Shown: positions 58,272 through 62,912 of the stretch, piece after piece | Layout: every line of letters begins with the position of its first letter | How positions within the stretch are numbered: the stretch's first letter is position 1 | NCBI RefSeq assembly: GCF_006539505.1 | Contig: NZ_BJND01000056.1 | Coordinates: 1-62,912 of the forward strand | Length of the DNA stretch: 62,912 bases | Direction of reading: 5' to 3' | Origin: Streptomyces spinoverrucosus | GTDB taxonomy: Bacteria > Actinomycetota > Actinomycetes > Streptomycetales > Streptomycetaceae | Program-made: the position numbers and the translations under genes | The notes under the pieces: generated by a model | Told to the model about the DNA's origin: nothing | Databases searched by the model: none | The model's input: the letters and a program-made list of their open reading frames with translations, nothing else

Positions 58272-61200
58272 TCAGTCGAACCAGCGGTCGCGGGCCAGTT
58301 CCGCGGTCCTGGACGGGTCCTCCAGCAGCGCCGCGACCTCGAAGCGCCGCGGCCACTGGCCCGCCGCCCAGGCCAGCCCCGCCGCGACGCCCTCCAGGGT
58401 GGCGGCGTGCAGAACGCCGTCGGAGGTGACCCGCCAGTCGATTTCCACGCCGTCGACGACGAGTTCCTCGTGCTCGACGTACGAATCCGGCGTCCGCGCC
58501 CCCAGCAGCACCCGCACCGACTCCGGTACGTCGTGCTCGGTGCCCTCGGAGTCGACCTCGCCGGTGACGGACTCGCTCAGTCGCCGCACCTGGAACAGCT
58601 CCGCCAGCTCGGCGGCGCGCGAGGGCGGCACCGGCAGCAGCGGGACGCCCTCGGTGAAGGGCAGCAGGTCGGGCGAGTCGACGACCACCGCGTCGGCCGC
58701 GTCCACGACCTCGACCCGGCCGTCGACCACCGCGCGCAGCTCGTCCGGCAGGGTCACCTGCTCGGGGTCCAGCTCGGCCAACGCACCGTACAGGGCGTGC
58801 AGTTGGGTGCCGGTGACGGGCCGCTCGGGGTCGGCGAGCCGGTCCAGCAGCTCGGCCGCGCCGCCCGGCTCGTCGAGGAGGGCCGCCACGGAGGTGCGCA
58901 CGCCGAGCGCCCAGAGGACCTGCTCGTCGTGGAAGCCGGTCGCATCGGCCTCGTCGTACAGGCCCCGCAGCAGCGGGTCGCCGCCGGAGGCGAGGAGACC
59001 GGCCGGGCGGCGGCCGTCCAGCACCGGGTGCCCCCGCAGCCACCAGGCCGTGTACGGCCGTACGACCTCATGGGTGCCGTCGGGCAGCAGGATCCGCACC
59101 GGCTGGGTGAGCGCGTCCCTCAGCGGCGGCCGGGCGAGCAGGGCCAGGGCCTGCGGCCACTTGTCGTCGTCCACGAGGTCCAGGTCCCGTACGGCGACCA
59201 GCTCCGTGGCGACCGGCGGCACCGGCGAGTCGGGGAAGCGGTCGAGGATGTCCTCGCACCACACGTCGACCGCGTCCAGCAGACCGGGGTCGTCCGGCTC
59301 GGCGTAGTCCCCTTCGCGGGGCTCCAGTTCGTCGGGGTCGAGGACGACATCGGTGGCGCGTACCAGGGCGAAGTCGGCCAGCACTCCACAGGCGGCCAGC
59401 GGCTGCTGGCCGAAGCGTTCGGCCAACTCGGCGTCCACAGCGGCGAGTTCACCCTCACGCATGACCTGCGCGAAGGGACTGCCCGGGAAGACCAGCTCAC
59501 CGGCGGGCGCCAGTTCCCCCTCCTCGTCGGGCAGAGCGAGCGCGCCGAGCCAGGGCTCGTCACCCGGCTCCAGACCGGCGTCGCGGACGAGGGAGAGGAC
59601 AGTGTCCGCCAGCTCCTCGGCGTCCAGCGCGTCCTCCTCCCAGGACGGCCCGCCCTCCTCGTCGAGCGAGGCGGCGACGGCGGCGCGCACCTGCGGGGTG
59701 GTGAGGACCGCGCGGGGCGTCGCGGGCAGCGCGCCCAGCTTCTCCAGGAGCGGATGCGCGGCGTCCGGGTGGGCGACCTTCAGGCCGAGCCGGGCGAGGA
59801 TCTCGGGCTCGATACGGACGGCGTCGGGGGTGGGCAGCAGCACCTGCCGGGGCCCGATGGTGGTCCGGCCGTCGGCGAGCGGCACGGGCAGGCCGGTGAG
59901 CCGGTCGGGGTCGACGCCCGCCAGGCTGTCGTACAGCCGCCGCCACCAGCCGGGCTCCTTCTCCAGCCCGGCCAGCCGGTCGACCGCGTCGGTCAGCCGG
60001 ACCCGGGCGACGCCCAGCGTCCGCAGCTCCACACGCCGTTCCAGCCCGGCGGGCAGCAGGGTGGGCAGCACCTCGGCGAGCACCCGCACGGTCTCGGCCC
60101 CGGCCCCCTCCACCACCTCGGCGTCGCGCGGCCGCAGCGACTCGGGCAGGTCCTCGTCGGGCCCGGTACCGGCCGGGGGCAGGAAGGACGTACGCGGCAG
60201 CCGCTGCAGAATGGCCTGCCGCAGCGCCCCGTCCAGTTCGCCCTTGCCCAGCGGTCCGGGCACGAGGTCGATGATCCCCTCGGTCACCGGCCGCCAGTCG
60301 GCGAGCAGTTCGGCGTACGCGTCGGCGGCCTTGTCGACCAGGAAGTCGGTCAGCGGGCCGGGCGCGGCGTGCCGCCGGGTGGTGTCCAGCGGGAAGGACG
60401 CGATGAGCAGGGCGGGTACGCCGAGGGGCTCGTCGCTGGGGGTGGGGGCGTGTACGACGGGGCTGGTGCGCGGGCGTGCGGGGGTGCCGTCGGCGTCCAC
60501 GGGTACGGCCCAGGTGACCGACCAGTACGGGCGCAGCCGCTCCTCGACAGGCCGGTCGGCGAGCAGATCCGGGGTGAGCGGGCCGTGCGCGACGGCGGTA
60601 CGCCACCGGGTGACGCCGTCCCGCGAGTCCTCGACGACGATCAGGCCACCCTCGCCCCGCCGCCGCAGCGTGCGGGGGGCGTCGGCCCCGATCTCGACAA
60701 CGACCTCCTCCAATCCCGGCAGGGTGAGCAGCAGGGCGTCGTCGACGGCGTGCAGGAGGCGTTCGGCGAGGTCGGTGGCGGCCGCGTCGCGCAGGGGGAG
60801 GATGACGACGGTGTCGTACGGGTCGGGGGCGGTGCCCTCTGCGGCGAAGGGAAGGCGGAGGAGAGGGACGTGCCCGTCCCGACGGCGGATCTCGTCCCCC
60901 AGGCCGGGGCTGTGCCGGGCGGTGTCGGCGGCCAGGTCACGGGCCTCGGCGAGCGACCACCGCACACCGCCGTGCCGGCCGACGACGGCGGGCTCGTCGG
61001 TGACGGCGAGGACGGCCGCGAAGCCGACGCCGAACCGGCCGATCGACGGGGTGTCCCGTTTGGCGGAGGCCCGCAGCGTGGCCAGCGACTCCACGCCGGC
61101 CGCGTCCAGCGGGGCGCCGGTATTGGCGGCGAAGAGAACGCCGTCACGGAGGGTGAGACGCAGCCGTCCGGGCACACCGGCGCGGGCGGCCGCGTCGGCG

Positions 61201-61385
61201 GCGTTCTGGGCCAGCTCGACGACGAGCCGGTCCCGGTAGCCACCGAGGACGAGATCCTCCTCGGCGTTGGCGTCCTCCCGGAACCGGGCCGGACTGGTCG
61301 CCCACGCGTCCAGCACCCCGCGCCGCAGCCGGGCAGTCCCGAACGGATCGGCCCCCTCGGCCGCCGGCCGCACGAACTTGCTCAC
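58272..61385 (-). CDS. Sacsin/Hsp90-like ATP-binding protein
   Basis: 1037 aa, GTG 61385 behind GAGGAGAG (VSKFVRPAAEGADPFG). N-terminal GHKL ATPase of the sacsin N-terminal type: ELAQNAADAA (metal-binding Asn), FAANTGAPLD (G1), SIGRFGVGFAAVL (G2). The remaining 750 residues are mixed alpha/beta with conserved-looking acidic and Trp segments but no MORC, kinase or nuclease domain that I can name. Chaperone-like or conflict-system roles are both known for this ATPase class. Single gene. Confidence 0.88.
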   Translation of the reverse strand: MSKFVRPAAEGADPFGTARLRRGVLDAWATSPARFREDANAEEDLVLGGYRDRLVVELAQNAADAAARAGVPGRLRLTLRDGVLFAANTGAPLDAAGVESLATLRASAKRDTPSIGRFGVGFAAVLAVTDEPAVVGRHGGVRWSLAEARDLAADTARHSPGLGDEIRRRDGHVPLLRLPFAAEGTAPDPYDTVVILPLRDAAATDLAERLLHAVDDALLLTLPGLEEVVVEIGADAPRTLRRRGEGGLIVVEDSRDGVTRWRTAVAHGPLTPDLLADRPVEERLRPYWSVTWAVPVDADGTPARPRTSPVVHAPTPSDEPLGVPALLIASFPLDTTRRHAAPGPLTDFLVDKAADAYAELLADWRPVTEGIIDLVPGPLGKGELDGALRQAILQRLPRTSFLPPAGTGPDEDLPESLRPRDAEVVEGAGAETVRVLAEVLPTLLPAGLERRVELRTLGVARVRLTDAVDRLAGLEKEPGWWRRLYDSLAGVDPDRLTGLPVPLADGRTTIGPRQVLLPTPDAVRIEPEILARLGLKVAHPDAAHPLLEKLGALPATPRAVLTTPQVRAAVAASLDEEGGPSWEEDALDAEELADTVLSLVRDAGLEPGDEPWLGALALPDEEGELAPAGELVFPGSPFAQVMREGELAAVDAELAERFGQQPLAACGVLADFALVRATDVVLDPDELEPREGDYAEPDDPGLLDAVDVWCEDILDRFPDSPVPPVATELVAVRDLDLVDDDKWPQALALLARPPLRDALTQPVRILLPDGTHEVVRPYTAWWLRGHPVLDGRRPAGLLASGGDPLLRGLYDEADATGFHDEQVLWALGVRTSVAALLDEPGGAAELLDRLADPERPVTGTQLHALYGALAELDPEQVTLPDELRAVVDGRVEVVDAADAVVVDSPDLLPFTEGVPLLPVPPSRAAELAELFQVRRLSESVTGEVDSEGTEHDVPESVRVLLGARTPDSYVEHEELVVDGVEIDWRVTSDGVLHAATLEGVAAGLAWAAGQWPRRFEVAALLEDPSRTAELARDRWFD

Positions 61386-61475
61386 GTTCACTCTCCTCAT
61401 CGGCGTGAGGAGAAGGTATCGCTCCCAGACGTCGACGCGCCGCTTGCCCGGTCCCGTGGACCTGAGCCGCCGACC

Positions 61476-61691
61476 TCAGGCGGAGGCACCTGACGCGTAC
61501 GAGACGAAGTCCGCCCAGGCTGCCGAGGTGACCGCGAGGCGGGGACCGGCGGTGTTCTTGGAGTCGCGGATGTGGATGGTGCCGGGGGTGGTGGCGATCT
61601 CGACGCAGGAGTCGGCTTCACTACCGCTGCTGTAGCTGCTCTTGAACCACGCCAGTTCGGGGGCGTCCCCGGCGGAGGCCTTGCGGATCAT
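61476..61691 (-). CDS. DUF397 protein, orphaned from its XRE partner
   Basis: 71 aa, ATG 61691 overlapping the pseudogene stop. Standard DUF397: LAWFKSSYSSGSEADSCVEIA, then IRDSKNTAGPRLAVTSAAWADFVSYA. Intact, but the regulator gene upstream is internally deleted, so its partner is lost from this locus. Confidence 0.9.
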   Translation of the reverse strand: MIRKASAGDAPELAWFKSSYSSGSEADSCVEIATTPGTIHIRDSKNTAGPRLAVTSAAWADFVSYASGASA

Positions 61692-61896
61692 GTCTCTCCC
61701 AGCAGTTGCTCGATGAAGGCCATGGACTCACGTGGGGTGAGAGCCTGGGCCCGGATGATGCCGTACCGCAATTCAAGGATGACTGCCGCCCGACGGTCGC
61801 GAGGACCGCGACTCCCCACTCGTCGTCCGGGTCCACCTCCCAACCCGGCTCGTCCGCCTCCGTCTTGAGCCGTCCCGCCTCGGCCTCGACCGTCAT
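61688..61896 (-). pseudogene. XRE/DUF5753 regulator remnant with internal deletion
   Basis: The N-terminal start (MTVEAEAGRLKTEADEPGWE, then VDPDDEWGVAVLATVGRQ) is joined near 61780-61790, in another frame, to a typical C-terminal tail (ILELRYGIIRAQALTPRES, then MAFIEQLLGET). A normal gene of this family has about 280 residues, so roughly 700 bp including most of the helix-turn-helix and the DUF5753 core are missing. The ATGA overlap with the DUF397 gene is kept. Confidence 0.75.
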
Positions 61897-62141
61897 CCCG
61901 TGCCCCTCCGTCGTACCGCTGCCGGACAACCTCCGGACAGTAACCGCACGTACCCGCTGAGTCACTTCTCACAGTAAGCAACTCAGTTGAGTTCGACCCA
62001 TGACCGCATTCACCCCCCGGGGTGAACATCGCCAACTTCGCTCTGTGCACCCGGAGTTGCAGCCATACGCTCGCGGCAGAAAACACCCGGCGCATGTGCC
62101 ACAGGCATATTGCTCGCCACTCCGCTCCCCCAAAGGAACCC

Positions 62142-62912
62142 ATGGTCAGCTCGTCCCACGAGGCGATGCACCGCATCTTCCAGGACCACCCGGGACTCTT
62201 CTCCCGGGTCTCCGAGACGCTGGGCATCGACTTCTCCCCGCCCACTTCGGTCACGGTCCTGCCTAATGACCTCACCGAGATCAGTCCCGTCGAACGCCGT
62301 GTGGACACGCTGCTGCGGTTCGACACGGAGGACGACGGGTCGTTCCTCCTCGCGATCGAGTCCCAGAGCGCGAAGGACCCGCACAAGCCCGCCAGCTGGG
62401 CTTACTACGCGTCGTACCTGCTCACGAAGTACCGGCTGCAGCCGGTGCTGTTGGTCGTCTGCCAGGACCGCGCCACCGCGAAATGGGCCGCGCGACCCGT
62501 CCGCTTCGGCCCCCGCCAGTGGCCCCTCCTCACCCTGTGTCCGCTGGTCGCGGGACCGCACAACATGCCGGTGATCACCGACCCGGCCGAGATCCGCAAG
62601 GACCTCGCCCTCGCCACGCTGTCCGCCATCACCCACGCCAAGGATCCGGACATCGGCGCCATACTGAAGGCAATGACGAACGTCCTGCGGGACACTCCCC
62701 ACACCATCACCGACCCGATCATCGAACTCATCGCACGCGGCCTGGGCAAGCACCCGGCCGCAGAAATGTGGAGGAACCTGGTGGCCGTGGATCTTTCCTT
62801 CTACAAGTCATCCCTCTCACAGGAACTCCGGGCCGAAGGCGAAACGCGTCGCGCGGCCGAGGACATCCTGGACGTCTTCGATGCGCGCGGCATCGACGTC
62901 CCCGATGCAGTG
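62142..62912 (+). CDS. PD-(D/E)XK-type (Rpn/transposase-like) protein, truncated by the window end
   Basis: At least 257 aa, open to the last base. ATG 62142 (MVSSSHEAMHRIFQDHPGLF). Core RRVDTLLRFDTEDDGSFLLA then IESQSAKDPHKPASWAYY has Asp and Glu-x-Gln in PD-(D/E)XK spacing. This is the pattern of the common Streptomyces Rpn-like family annotated as putative transposase or recombination-promoting nuclease. C-terminal helices (AEGETRRAAEDILDVFDARG) are usual for the family. Confidence 0.8.
   Translation, partial: MVSSSHEAMHRIFQDHPGLFSRVSETLGIDFSPPTSVTVLPNDLTEISPVERRVDTLLRFDTEDDGSFLLAIESQSAKDPHKPASWAYYASYLLTKYRLQPVLLVVCQDRATAKWAARPVRFGPRQWPLLTLCPLVAGPHNMPVITDPAEIRKDLALATLSAITHAKDPDIGAILKAMTNVLRDTPHTITDPIIELIARGLGKHPAAEMWRNLVAVDLSFYKSSLSQELRAEGETRRAAEDILDVFDARGIDVPDAV

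Noticed and set aside
58158..61493. 1111-aa plus-strand frame opposite the sacsin-like gene
   Set aside because: Same GC-driven antisense effect. The minus strand carries the GHKL ATPase motifs and a matching terminator.
1..62912. CRISPR array, tRNA and rRNA genes
   Set aside because: No regularly spaced direct repeats with unique spacers, no cloverleaf with conserved TTCGA arm, and no rRNA-like sequence was seen. The tandem arrays found have no spacers.

Overview
The window is high-GC (about 70-75 %) actinobacterial chromosome, almost certainly Streptomyces. GTG starts are common, third codon positions are GC-rich, and there are XRE/DUF397 pairs, a dmdR1-type iron regulator, a sortase-type Ala-rich wall protein and a CtpE-like P-type ATPase. 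From memory, the gene order (SCO4403-like gene with purU, dmdR1 next to a SIS protein, citrate synthase beside pdxH, an acyl-CoA carboxylase operon, serC) follows a core region of S. coelicolor. That is recollection, not a search result.

Layout. 1-7.3 kb: purU and a SCO4403-like gene, an orphan lipoprotein substrate-binding protein, a membrane protein with repeated TQYIPPV motifs, a TPR regulator and a primase/polymerase-like protein. 7.4-9.7 kb: an ABC exporter pair. 9.8-15.6 kb: a tight four-gene cassette of a TPR protein, a 1394-aa CHAT protease/STAND NTPase/TPR protein, a 57-aa protein and a three-helix membrane protein. This is the best candidate here for an undescribed conflict or cell-death system. 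15.7-21.7 kb: an alpha/beta hydrolase without its serine nucleophile, dmdR1 with a full-length antiparallel ORF, a SIS protein, a PAS-PAS-GAF protein bordered by a degenerate repeat array, and a RidA-GNAT fusion. 21.8-23.7 kb: an IscB (Cas9-ancestor) element with an omega-RNA-like leader of several perfect helices. 23.9-25.9 kb: citrate synthase and pdxH, divergent.

25.9-36.0 kb: an eight-gene operon on the minus strand (DinB-like protein, AtuA-like protein, both acyl-CoA carboxylase subunits, acyl-CoA dehydrogenase, acyl-CoA ligase, enoyl-CoA hydratase, TetR). Four junctions overlap, and a CAAGC-AC-GCTTG palindrome lies just upstream of the first gene. It looks like a pathway that activates, oxidises and carboxylates a branched or isoprenoid acyl chain under its own TetR. 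36.1-44.9 kb: an XRE/DUF397 pair, the wall-anchored protein, an EamA exporter, serC, small membrane and unknown proteins, a perfect-TIR MITE, and a drug-type ABC exporter divergent from its TetR over a double palindrome.

45-62.9 kb: a secreted propeller-like protein, an SGNH hydrolase, an AadA-like nucleotidyltransferase, two Uma2 proteins with a shared leader, an aldo/keto reductase, a 29-aa membrane peptide, thpR, a MarR/MFS pair, a purine permease, a P-type ATPase, a secreted Ig-like protein, a sacsin/Hsp90-like ATPase, an internally deleted XRE pseudogene with its surviving DUF397 partner, and a truncated PD-(D/E)XK family gene at the window edge. I saw no tRNA, rRNA or CRISPR array.
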